64,000 nt of DNA from Haliotis asinina (taxonomy: Eukaryota; Mollusca; Gastropoda; Lepetellida; Haliotidae), in contig NC_090280.1 in NCBI RefSeq assembly GCF_037392515.1, positions 75,070,504 through 75,134,503 of the forward strand. Direction: 5' to 3'. The notes beneath the pieces are model-generated. The model saw only the letters and a list, made by a program, of their open reading frames with translations. It ran no database searches and was not told the DNA's origin. Below, one piece after another: positions 10,986 to 20,807 of this stretch. Position numbers and translations under genes: made by a program. Position 1 is the first letter of the stretch. Each line of letters begins with the position of its first letter.

Positions 10986-11989
10986 AGTTTGTGATTATAT
11001 GCTTGTAAGTATTTTATTCGAGTATATTTTTATTTTTTTAACATTTTATTTTTTTCTTTTTACATAATGGGAACGTATATCATATGTCATGAATAAGTGG
11101 TCATTGTGTTTTAATTATGTTTTTAGGTTTGTCTATTCTTTTTGTTCTTTTTTTGTTGTTTTTCATTGTGTATATGTCAACAACGTAATAGTACTGACAG
11201 AGTATGGAGAGTATGACACCGATGTAAACTTGACCATATGCCATCAGTGTAATATGCATATATATATAAGTTGATCCTACATTTTTAACCAAAACAACAC
11301 AAATGTACATATGTAGTTGATTAGAGTCGGAGTGCCTGGGTGAAAATGAACCGTTCATGAACTTCAAAATAATAACGTTCCTTCCATGGACTGGATCTGT
11401 TTGTTGGTCTTGCAAACACAAGTCAAAAAGGAGGCTGCAAAACCCTTTTCACATAAATAAGGAATCTCTCCTACGAACAGTGTTGATTTACAGTTCTGTC
11501 TCCATCATGAGTACGTGTTTCCCACCGATGGGAAAGGCTAGTCATTTGTTCACTTAAAGAATTATTGAACGCATGGTACAAGTCAAAATAGCTTTTTTTA
11601 AAACATTAAACAGTTTAAAAAAATTCTAGCACCCAGAATCTATACGACCGAGCCTGTGAAAACAGAATCTGCTGTAAAACTACGTGCGGCCCAAAATATT
11701 TTACGGTACAAGGATATTTTTATCACATTAGAGCTATATATGGCATTTATCTGTTAAATATTTTACTGACTTATGTTCAATAGTGAAAGTTGCTGTTCAA
11801 TTATTTTCAACTATTTGCTTGTATAAATCTAAACTGACATGAATCTTGTGTGTCTGTTTTCTCGTGGTCATCATTTTTTCATGATTTTTTATGCTTTCAT
11901 AAATACATAAATAATAAATAAAAAAAGTGTTCATGCACCTCATGTCTCTGGTGAATTGCTGCAGTTGCTGAAGTTTCTCCTTCATCACA
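10986..11989. other. Intergenic Y block, unit 1, no gene
   Basis: AT-rich, partly alignable with 31030-31480 and 49530-50810 (CTTGTATAAATCTAAACT wording near 11818 is shared with 30420). No coding region is supported. Confidence 0.4.
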
Positions 11990-12009
11990 ACGAGAGATAT
12001 AAGATAGTC

Positions 12010-12110
12010 AAAACTTTCTCTTTGTAACACATATGGTGCTCTTATTAACACATCACTCCCTGGGACATTATGCATGTTACAAGGGTTACTGCGATCTGAA
12101 AATGGATGGC
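12010..12110 (-). pseudogene. Relic of a GRL exon 4, unit 1
   Basis: Only the two ends of an exon 4 survive: CACATCACTCCCTGGGACATT (12048 onward, matching the TCCCAGGGAGTGATGTG end on the minus strand) and GCGATCTGAAAATGG near 12092. The middle is deleted. Longer versions of the same relic lie at 31518-31598 and 50927-51000, each a few hundred bases beyond exon 4 of the beta gene. Confidence 0.5.
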
Positions 12111-12283
12111 ATTGGTACAATCATGCTTTAGTAGTGTCAGTCAGAATATATGATGCCATTGTGATATTAATGCAGTTTTTAGAGTATTCGCCATCTAAAC
12201 GAAATGCCTCACATTACAAGGACCAATCAATAGTGTTAGTGATGGTAAAGGCATTCTCTTAATTACATAATTAGTGTTCCAAT

Positions 12284-12507
12284 TCACATATCACTCCCTG
12301 TGAAATTGCTGAGACAGTTGCATTGACATGAGTCTGATGGCTTGAACTGAACGACCACAATTATGTAGGTGATCAGTGTTCCTGCGATCTGAAAATAGAT
12401 GACATTATTGTTTTATGTATCGGACGTGCTTTTTTTCATTTTGAATTGTATATATTTAATGTATTTCATAGTACATATAAAAATATATTTAGAGTATTGG
12501 ACATAGA

Positions 12508-12547
<40 letters not shown>

Positions 12548-13307
12548 GACATTATGGCTTACCCCAAGGAGTGTTGGCATGGTGATGGTGAAGAGGCCAT
12601 GAATGTTGTAGCCGATAGTGTCTCCCGACAATCTTGACACAAACAGGTTCACCTACAATACGAACGAATCTTTCAAATTATAAGTTATAACTTCTGCAAC
12701 GATGTTTCTAAATAGAATATGCCACAAGAACCCATCATTTTCCATAACTTCACTGAATTGTATAGCAACAGATGTTTAAACTACTATCATGAATAGCAGA
12801 GGTAAAACCGTTGTTACCTATGCTACAAAAATTCAATTTAAATCGTCAAATATAACGTCTCTTTGTCTAGTACTCATAGACTTGGAAAACATCTACCTAC
12901 TGCACTGGAACTTAATTGAATGTTTTATGCCAGTATCTCTCACCATAGTAATGTAAGGGTTTCACTATAATAATATATAATTCCAATTTCATAAATGGTA
13001 ATTGCCACTTTTGAGAAGATGCCGTCAACAGGATTTCTGACAAGAAATTTCTTCTATTTTTTTCAAAATACATACTTAATAATGCTCCTATGGTCTTTGC
13101 AGACTAATTGTATGTTTGTACTGTGATTCAATTAACTTAACAAGTTTCTCTTTTAAACATTGATGCACACTGTAAGCACCTGGTCATCATTGATACATTG
13201 TCCCAGTATCAGTTTCGTTCAATCTCAGGAACCTATATTGTACGGAGCGTTCTTTAGGGCAATACCTTTGACCAAATCGATTTGGACTGTTGAATCCTTA
13301 AGCGTAA

Positions 13308-13360
<53 letters not shown>

Positions 13361-15409
13361 TTGTGAGTGCGACACCTTAGTTGTCAGTGACAGTAACATC
13401 TGCTAGTTTCCCACGTTATCAAATAGTTGTGTGGTCAAATGTATGTTCATTCCAGGATGTGAAAAAATAAGGACACACGACTCCATCCTCCCTTTCTGAC
13501 CCATTCAAAAAATGTGCATGACTGGTTTGAGTTTGCCGACTCTAGTGTTTACACAGCAAAATATTTTGCTGATCTTGGTCAAAAATGCAGTTAAAGATGA
13601 AAGAAATGTTTTCTCTATTATTTAGTGGCAAATGCTCATTGGGGTTTAAGCTGAATTACATCTACGTATAGACATAGTTTCCAATATGCCTTCTGCAGGC
13701 CTTTGCCACAGAAACGTTTCTAGCCAGCCCCCAAACATAATGCACAGTATGCTACAGAGAATCAGGTAAACATCACATGAAACTCAATAAACCAGAGAGT
13801 GTAAAGGTAGTTTATCAGATACCTTCTGCAGGCCTTTGCCAGAGAAACGTTCTTTATCCAGACTCCAAATATACTGAAGGGTCCCATGAGCCTGCAAAGA
13901 GAGCCATAATGGTATACTTCATATCCAACAACTTTCAAATATGTTACAGATGTATCCATCAGATCTTCTGATTGCTGGTGCATTATTCAGACTCACAATG
14001 TGTAATGATGGTTTGCGGAAAATTGATAATCATCTAGAAAGTGTAGTCGTTTTGGTGTTCTTGTCACATTCAGATGAAGTGCAATGAAAAACATATCAAT
14101 AATTAACATTATCTATATCTAAAGACACAAAAGAACAAAACCCTTTTTTGAACAGACAACAGCATCAATAAACAGTCCAAGACCGACACATAGACACACA
14201 TCCTAAACCGTAAATCATCACTTCTTCGGAAATGACTTGATGGGATAGGAAGGAATATAGTATGCTGCTCCTCGCAGACTTTCAACTATTGTAGCTGTAT
14301 CCGACTAAATTGTTTCTAGGACCTTCAGTCCTTATGATTTCTGACTAAATCAAGAAGTTCTTGTGACATAATTTTCAAAGCAGCATATCTTTTCATTGTC
14401 CAAATCTTAAGACATAAAACAATAAAACCCTTACCTTCGAACTGACATGTGCATCAATCAGTAGTATACCGCCAATACATAGAAGGGCCCATGCACACCC
14501 TACACTGTAAACCATCACTTCTTCAGAATTGATGTTCTTGGATAGAATGGAATATAGGATAGCACTGGTCACAGGCAAAGTCATGAATACATAAGTGAAA
14601 AGAGAATGTTGCACATAGTTGCTGACATCCTCAAGGACTTCAGTAATGTGGCCATGATGAATGACCAAAGCGTTGAACCTAGTTTCAGTGTCTTCACAGT
14701 GACTGTTGGAAAGTTCCTTGAATTGTGTTTCAACACGTTTGAATTCATAACACAAAAACAGCGAAAGAAATGGTACAGCAATGTAGTTACTTGCCCACTG
14801 AAACTCTACCATTGTGTATCCAAGGCATATGATACCTAGACCAACTGATTTCCAAGGTTCCGTGAAGGACATTGCAGGGACGATATCATACATAACTTCA
14901 GGGTAGCTCTGCGTCAAGTGATATTTCAGTGGAGCAAGTGATACCGTGTATAAAAAACTGAAAACAAGCATTGGCCTCAGCCTCTTCACCCATTTCTTGA
15001 ATTCATCAGTCAATCCATACAGTTCCTCATATTTGCGGAAACGTACATGCAGTTGATGGAACGCTTTTGAGAGAAAGATGTTGTAGATCAATGATAAGTA
15101 TAAATTAATGGCTATGACGGCACAGAAGGACACAAGACGTAAAACCGGTCTAGATTCAACTGCATAGATGTAAGTAGCAACGAGAAAGAACACAATGCAG
15201 GTCAGAAATGTTATATCAACAAATATGACATACACAAGTTTAAGTCGGTCACAGAATGCCATTTTCTTCCCATGATTCGCACGACGATAGATTCCCCCAA
15301 GACAAGAAATGAGACACAAATATTTGAAGAATACATCTGAAACGACGGGCTGTTCGTCATTGCGCTCAGCTGGTCTTCCGTCTGTGGAAGGATGTACCTT
15401 GGGAAGCAT
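12284..15409 (-). CDS. Gustatory-receptor-like 7TM protein, beta 1
   Basis: Predicted 412-aa GRL receptor. Exons: 15409-14435 (325 codons), 13891-13823, 12652-12563, 12388-12284 (stop TGA); introns of 543, 1170 and 174 bp are GT-AG and phase 0. Six hydrophobic segments in exon 1 sit at the same places as in alpha 1, although the exon 1 products differ at about half of all residues by eye. Shared anchors include ISCLGGIYR, FKKWVK, DTE(S/T)RFN and SNYVQHS. Exons 2 and 3 are nearly identical to those of alpha 1. Exon 4 carries TYIIVVVQF (385-393), then CQCNC and NFTG. Intron 1 holds a relic alpha exon 1 tail and a relic exon 2. Intron 2 has a CT tract, and a long poly-T run lies just beyond exon 3 in intron 3. 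Predicted intact; expression unknown. Confidence 0.88.
12511..12543. repeat. Poly-T run in intron 3 of beta 1
   Basis: Uninterrupted T run of more than 30 bases, only about 20 bp from the exon 3 donor. On the coding strand it is poly-A. The same place in beta 2 is a TTG tract (about 32214-32270), so this spot is prone to simple-repeat growth. Confidence 0.8.
13309..13358. repeat. (CT)n microsatellite in intron 2 of beta 1
   Basis: About 25 CT dinucleotides. The corresponding site in beta 2 and beta 3 is a GT/CT compound tract (33031-33168, 52396-52557). Confidence 0.9.
13686..13740 (-). pseudogene. Relic GRL exon 2 in intron 2 of beta 1
   Basis: CCTTCTGCAGGCCTTTGCC and CCCCCAAACATA match exon 2 (read on the minus strand), but the stretch ends early, has base changes and lacks an acceptor. 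It lies about 85 bp from the intact exon 2 at 13823-13891. No equivalent is seen in the other beta genes. Confidence 0.65.
14146..14262 (-). pseudogene. Relic alpha-type exon 1 tail inside intron 1 of beta 1
   Basis: The minus strand matches the last ~120 bp of the alpha exon 1 (SEEVMIYGLGCVS-like wording, then FIDA), with the donor GT replaced by other bases (CCCTTTTTTG on the plus strand). Sequence on its 3' side matches alpha intron 1 (CATTCAGAT ... GTGCAATGAAA, near 14070-14090). Similar relics stand at 39341-39467 in beta 2 and 54207-54303 in beta 3. Confidence 0.75.
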
Positions 15410-16192
15410 TTTGTCAGACTCTTATTTAAAAATAATAATGACACTGCATCAAAACATAATACAGTCCTTCCACTTCTCTGTGAGAATGTTTTGTAACGTT
15501 CCTGTACCAGAGACAGCTTTTCGAAAAAGAAAACCCGAAACACTTAAGTTGTGTTATCCGACTTATCAGACCAGAAATATCTCGCAATGACGTCTTTGGT
15601 AGAGAGGTGTCAATCTATGAAACAAGTAGTTCCACCACCAGACGTTTGTAATATGTTCCAGGATTCAAATCTCTTGATCAGAAGACTATAAGTATTTGTA
15701 TGTCGTTGCATTATATAGCGTTGAGCAAATGTCCTTTTACTTCAAACGGTTTGAGTTGGTAAAAACACGATCTCTCCAAATACCTTTCTTATGTGTCTAC
15801 AGGAGACGTTCCCTGCTGTATTTCCATAACTGCACTGAGCCCTCTTCCTGCGTTTCTGATTCCATACGATGTTCTGCTTCATTCCATAATCTGCACAAAC
15901 AAGCAAATATTCCAGGGCAAACTGCTGCTCAAATATTATGAGCCCGTTGATTTCCTCGTGTACCAATTAAAAGTGTACGACCAAAGTCATTCCTGTACAC
16001 CGTGGCTGTGAAGTAGACTCTGAAAAATCAACATCCAAAACCGTTCATAAATACGATCTCCACTGTTTGTGTTCCACTCCACATTGTCACCAATCCACTC
16101 ACACCTTACAACGCCACGTTAAATCATCACGTCATTATTGCCCACGTTTAATCAATACTATTTAATGATATTGTTGATTCTCTGTATCTGGT
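15410..16192. repeat. Beta 5' flank block, unit 1
   Basis: Upstream region of beta 1, recurring at 40613-41320 and 55455-56240. It would hold the beta promoter, but no clear TATA or initiator can be named. Short ORFs on either strand are not preserved between copies. Confidence 0.6.
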
Positions 16193-16480
16193 TTGCAGGA
16201 TTGTGGGGTCTTGCAATGTATGGCTTTCCTAGACGTGTACTTTGCTAGTTCTCATAAATACTTCGTGCCAGGCTATTGTTCTTGTTTGTCCCATAAACAG
16301 AGCAACGTATTTACATTGTACATGCTTCTTTACTTTTGGACTAACAGGTGCATCAACGAGTTCGTTCGATCGTTTGTTCGATTTACTGATGTGTCTCCCC
16401 GCCTTGATATTGCTGGAATATTGTTCAAAGCGGGCTAAATCTAAAATTTACTCACTCATTAATCATAAACCATCTCGACA
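16193..16480 (+). repeat. Duplicated block ending in a decayed SINE tail
   Basis: Present also at 41323-41595 and 56240-56515. The right part reads CCTTGATATTGCTGGAATATT, TTCAAAGCGGGCTAAA and ends in TTTACTCACTCATTAAT, a diverged form of the shared SINE/LINE tail. An 81-codon ORF is open in units 1 and 2 but broken in unit 3, so it is treated as accidental. Confidence 0.55.
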
Positions 16481-16544
16481 AAAGACCAGTGCACAATTCT
16501 GACTATATCACGTATTTTATCAAGCAGGTGTTCATGAAACACTC

Positions 16545-16671
16545 GGGGCGGTGGGGTAACCTTACAGTTAAAGTGTTCAAGTCGAAGACCCGGGTTCGAT
16601 TCCGTAAAGTGATATTCCCCACCGTGACATTGCTGGAATATTGCTAAACACGGTGTAAACCTATATTCGCT
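16545..16671 (+). mobile_element. tRNA-derived SINE a, unit 1
   Basis: Head GGGGCGGTGGGGTAACCTTA, box B GGGTTCGATTCC, tail GACATTGCTGGAATATTGCT. Flanked by an imperfect direct repeat (TTCATGAAACACTC on the left, GTCACAAAACACTC on the right). Copies at the same place in units 2 and 3 make it older than the unit duplication. The CTCACTCAC terminus is lost. Confidence 0.8.
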
Positions 16672-16795
16672 GTCACAAAACACTCTGAAATAGTTCTAGT
16701 ACCACGTGTTCGCGAAAACATGTCATTTCACTACCTGATTGGTCTTAAAATCAATCTGGAAATCAATCGGATCATTATTTAATTGTCAGAATAAT

Positions 16796-16961
16796 GATGG
16801 TGGGACAGCCTAGTGGTTAAAGTGTTTGTCCGTTGCGCCGAAGATTCGGGTTCGATTCCTGACATAGGTACAATGTATGAAACCCATTTCTGGCGTCCTT
16901 CCGCCACCACGATATTGATGGAATATTGCGACAAAAAACTGAACTCACTCACTCACTCACT
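16796..16961 (+). mobile_element. tRNA-derived SINE b, unit 1
   Basis: Head GGGACAGCCTAGTGGTTAAA (box A-like), box B GGGTTCGATTCC, body CCCATTTCTGGCGTCC, tail GATATTGATGGAATATTGCG and ACTCACTCACTCAC. In units 2 and 3 the flanking duplication is clear (AATTGTCACAG / AATTGTGACAG). This is a fuller copy of the family than SINE a. Confidence 0.85.
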
Positions 16962-18880
16962 AATTTTGACAAACACCAATACTTTGGATCGATTCCGTGT
17001 AGGTTAAAATGTTGCCTGATTTTCCTAATGCTGTAAGCAAAGATATTCGACACAACACTTTCCTGTGTTCCCATCACATGACAATGGCAGTCATAGCGAT
17101 CGCGTGTGAGCACTGTTTGCATTACTCTCATCTAGTCCGGCTGATAAAATATTAATTTACATGGCGTTTTACCTTGTTGACGTAACGACTTAACGGAGCC
17201 GCATTTCTGATTATTGCTGGGAGGAGGGTGTTGAGGGGTGTAGTGGTTGTCTCGTGGTCGTTCCTTGTAGATCTGGTTTGGCTGTGTTGATGTTGTTGGT
17301 GTTAGGAGATTTGGGTTTGGGCGTGTTGTTTGCTTGGTTGTTGTAGGTGTTGTTCTTGTTGTCGTCGTCATCATCGTCGTTGTTAATTGAATGGAGGTGG
17401 ATGCGGATTACCTAAGTAATGGACTACTTATAATTATATGAACACTTAATTGATTACTTTACTAACTCGTGCTAAACACCGTCTGTATTCCGGACATGTC
17501 ACTAAAATGTGTAAACAACTAAAAACCAGGTACCAGAGTAAAAATATCATTTATCAAACCACTGGCTTCGATGTAACGGAGAGAGAGACAGACAGACAGA
17601 CAGACAGAGGGAGAGACGGACAGAGAGAGACAGAGAGACAGAAACAGAGAGAAGACTGAACCTGCTCTAGAAGTTTCATGAATACCTAAAGCATGAAAAT
17701 GTAGTATACCCAAACAGTTACTTACGTTAGGTGGTAATAAATTACGGGCAACAAATTATTGTTACAACACAATATCAACAACTTCTATTGGATCTTGACA
17801 AACACAATGAAAGTTTATGACAACAATATTAAACAATACATTGCAATAAATAATAGCTATTTTAACATTTCCATGATACCGGCTATTTAGACTTCTTCAT
17901 TTTTATCATCAAACTATATTTAACCCCCTTCCATTTACGTACAATATATACACAATTCTCGCTATTTAGTGAAACTTTAATAGTAAATTCCTTCTTGACT
18001 TGATTCCGAAAATAGATGGAGAAATAGGCACTTGGAGGAAAATATGAAAGACTATCAACCTAACAGGAATTAATCAACAATGAGGAATGAGAAAACAATG
18101 TGAAATCGGGGAAATATCAACTGACAAACGACGACCAGAATAAAACGCCAACCAGACAGCGGAAGGCATGTGAGAACTGAGAGAAGTATTAGAGAATGTA
18201 CGTACACTGAAAAAAACGTTTGTATGCAGTCAAGTCGCAACAAACTTATATAGGAAAAATTCAGATACAAGCATCTCGGGCAATAAACACTTGCATCGGA
18301 GATCCCTATTGAGAGTCACTAGGGAACGATACTACGGCGATGCACCTATTGGATCGGAAGGCAAAACGATACACACTTAGCAAAGTGTCCTATTCACCTG
18401 AGAAATCGGAATGTGGCCCTTCAGGAAGTCGGCGGAGGAAATCAAGATTCTGTTCATCTCATTTCCTCTGCATCGACGGTTGACAAAATTACCATTGTTA
18501 GACTTGATGACTTAAGAAAAGATCCCGCCAGTGTTTCTAAGTGCAGGGAAATAAAACAATGTTTACAAAGAAGAACTGAAAGTATTAGAAAACTTTCGAA
18601 ACGTACATAGTAACAAGATCCAGACATTCTATATTTAATAAAATGCATTTAGGGAAATGACAGAAGATATGAATCGCCACAATCATTTCAATGGTATCTT
18701 GCATGAGGCTATGCCTCTAAAGTAACAGATACTGTACTGCGTATACAAACAAAAACAACAATAAATTTATTACCCAGCCATTCTTGTCCCCATGGAAATA
18801 AACGGTCCATGAGTCTCAACATGAGAAACGGACTGTGAACATCAGTGAAAAGCATTTACCGTACCTTATAGGTTCCAGGG
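16962..18880. repeat. Segmental duplication block Z, unit 1 copy
   Basis: Recurs at about 42087-44015 and 56991-59635 with the same order of landmarks: a GT-rich stretch (17220-17390), a GA/CAGA simple repeat (17579-17653), then a more conserved part from about 17880 on. A plus-strand frame near 18470-18605 (ISSASTVDKITIVRL ...) is recognisable in all copies but has indels and stops, and its differences look unselected, so no gene is called. Confidence 0.7.
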
Positions 18881-19613
18881 GTGCAAATCTGTCTGACTGA
18901 CCCTGTAAAACTCATCCAAATCATATCACAGATATTAAAGAAAGCTTAGAGAAGGTTGAAGAGACAACAGTTTTGGCCATTTTTGTGAAGGGTCAAATTC
19001 GTATGCGAGGTGCCTTATGTGAGAAAATCACACAAACGATGTGTTTTACCATGACCTGTGGCAATTGAAAGAAGAGAATCTTGCCAACAGAAGATCAATG
19101 AACATCTCAGGAAGCGATGAAGCAGAAGCATAAGGATCAGAAAATATGTTTTCAAGAACGTAAAACATTTTCCTGAAGATCTGAGATGAAATTAAAACTA
19201 AGACGATAACAATAGCCGACACTGAAAAAACCATCAGCATCTTTGAGGCGAGGCCATGAATATTGGTCACACTTTTATGTGTGGCACAGTACTTGTGAAT
19301 TTTGTCGCTGGAACTGACTCAGTTATTGTACGTAGCTTGTATTTTGTTTTCTATTAGGAAGATACCGTCATCCTTAATATTCTTGTTTCTTAATATGTCA
19401 CATTGCTGATGATTGTTTGTCCGATATAATAGCGACAATGTTGCTGTTCAATCATTATTCTATTTTAATTACATCATTTGTATTGGATTAAGATGGTATA
19501 ATTCTAAAGCGAACATCACTCTGTTGTATCGTTTACCTAGATAATGATAAGCGAATGTTTCATTATGTAAAGTGAAATATTTCAGTTAATGTTAATTTGG
19601 CATGTCTGGGAGC
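18881..19613. repeat. Segmental duplication block X, unit 2 copy, cut by insertion
   Basis: Matches 4295 onward, 44020 onward and 59637 onward up to GGCATGTCT at 19607, where the other copies continue ATAATTTGTTGC. Here the nest of transposons starts instead. Matching resumes only after 28760 (CACAGCCGGGGTTGA), so about 1 kb of the X block was lost when the nest formed. Confidence 0.75.
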
Positions 19614-20806
19614 AGGACAATTCCCACCCGGACAAATGCCACCTGGACAATTCCCACCTAGGGCAATTCCCACCCTGTTATTTTCACTATAATCCCCACC
19701 ATACCACGTGAAGTGTTTACTTTGTGCAATACTCACTTTGATAAAATTTAAACTTGATGAAATTTTAAGATCAAATGTTTATAAAACCAGTTTATTTGAG
19801 CTTGGGTGCTACTTTAGTACAATATACATATTCTGAGATTGTGCCAAAAGAAGACCTATTTATTAAAATAACATTGAGAAATGTGTATTGGGAGCAAGTG
19901 CCTAGCAGTTCAAGTGTTTTTAAAACCAATTTATTTGAGCTTGGGTGATACTGTTTTAAGTATACATATTTTCAGATGAATCTTTATGTGAATGTTCTTA
20001 TAAGGTGAGCATACATACTTTGCTAGAAAAACAGAAGAATTCTACAGGTTTTATCCTTTTGTTTTTCAGCAACTAATTTAGTAGTGTTTGTAGTAAATTA
20101 GAGAGTTGTACATAAAATGGTCTGTATTCCACATGTACCTCACTTTCACCATGGATAACCAAGTAGAGTATGTTATGTCGCAGAGAGGTGTCAAGAAGGT
20201 TCATTTCAAGGGGTATCGGTATATTAGACACAAAGATTTGAAGTATGGAGTTGTCAGCTACCACTGTGAGCTGAGACGGAGTGGACATTGCGGTGTGGCC
20301 ATCAAGGTTCTCGACGATCAGTGTGTTGGTGTCCTGCATGAACACACACACGCGCCTGACCAGATCTTATCAGAAGTATGTTGTATTGTGTACACACACG
20401 CGTAAGTGATAAAAACAAATAAAATAAATAAATGAAATACACACATCTTCATTTTTTCATGGAATTTACATCGATCGAGGAAACAGTATCGCGACTGCCA
20501 GCAGCGCCTGCAGTCAATTGCCACAGACTACCCCAACAGACGGTGTCTAGACTTTTAAGGAAGTGTTGCCCACAATATTAGAAGTTAGAGAACTTGAGGT
20601 CACGCTACATGCAAACATGGCAATATCACGGCAAACATGGCAAACATAATATCAGCATGTCAAGAAGAAGGCAATAGTTCATGTTTGTTTTATATGGAAT
20701 ATTGTTATATGGTACATATGTTAAAATAAATAAATGTTGAAACAGAACTATATTCCTCATGCTACTTTTATTTTGGGGTGGGAATTGTCCGGGTGGGAAT
20801 TGTCCT
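19614..20806. mobile_element. Mutator-like (MULE) element, internally deleted
   Basis: The ends are inverted: the left begins AGGACAATTCCCACCCGGAC and the right ends in its complement. Each end is a small array of a 15-bp word (GGACAATTCCCACCC): about four copies on the left, two on the right. The only coding piece is a FLYWCH finger, as found in MULE transposases; the DDE domain is absent. No 8-9 bp target-site duplication can be seen, and the right end touches the hAT element almost directly. Confidence 0.65.
20151..20405 (+). CDS. FLYWCH zinc-finger fragment of a MULE
   Basis: An 84-aa frame opens at a good ATG context (CACCATGG). It contains FKGYRYIRHKD, then YHCELRRSGHCG and HEHTHAPD, which gives the F-Y-(Y)-C-C-H-H arrangement of a FLYWCH finger, a DNA-binding module common at the N-terminus of MULE transposases. 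The frame ends soon after the finger. A donor-like GTATGT follows ILSE at about 20374, so the stop may be passed by splicing, but no transposase core is found downstream. Most likely the remains of a transposase gene; a stand-alone DNA-binding protein is less likely. Confidence 0.55.
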   Translation: MDNQVEYVMSQRGVKKVHFKGYRYIRHKDLKYGVVSYHCELRRSGHCGVAIKVLDDQCVGVLHEHTHAPDQILSEVCCIVYTHA

Positions 20807-20807
20807 A

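Noticed and set aside
16193-16438. 81-codon ORF conserved in units 1 and 2
   Set aside because: Overlaps a decayed SINE tail and is broken in unit 3; its conservation is explained by recent duplication.
16545-16671. Functional tRNA gene
   Set aside because: The box A/B-like words belong to a SINE head, followed by a SINE body and tail and flanked by direct repeats; no cloverleaf is apparent.
17132-17374. Thr/Pro-rich 80-codon minus-strand ORF (also 57189-57377)
   Set aside because: Low-complexity translation of a GT-rich stretch; not kept in unit 2.
17579-17653. CRISPR-like array
   Set aside because: It is a GA/CAGA simple repeat without spacer structure, in an animal genome.
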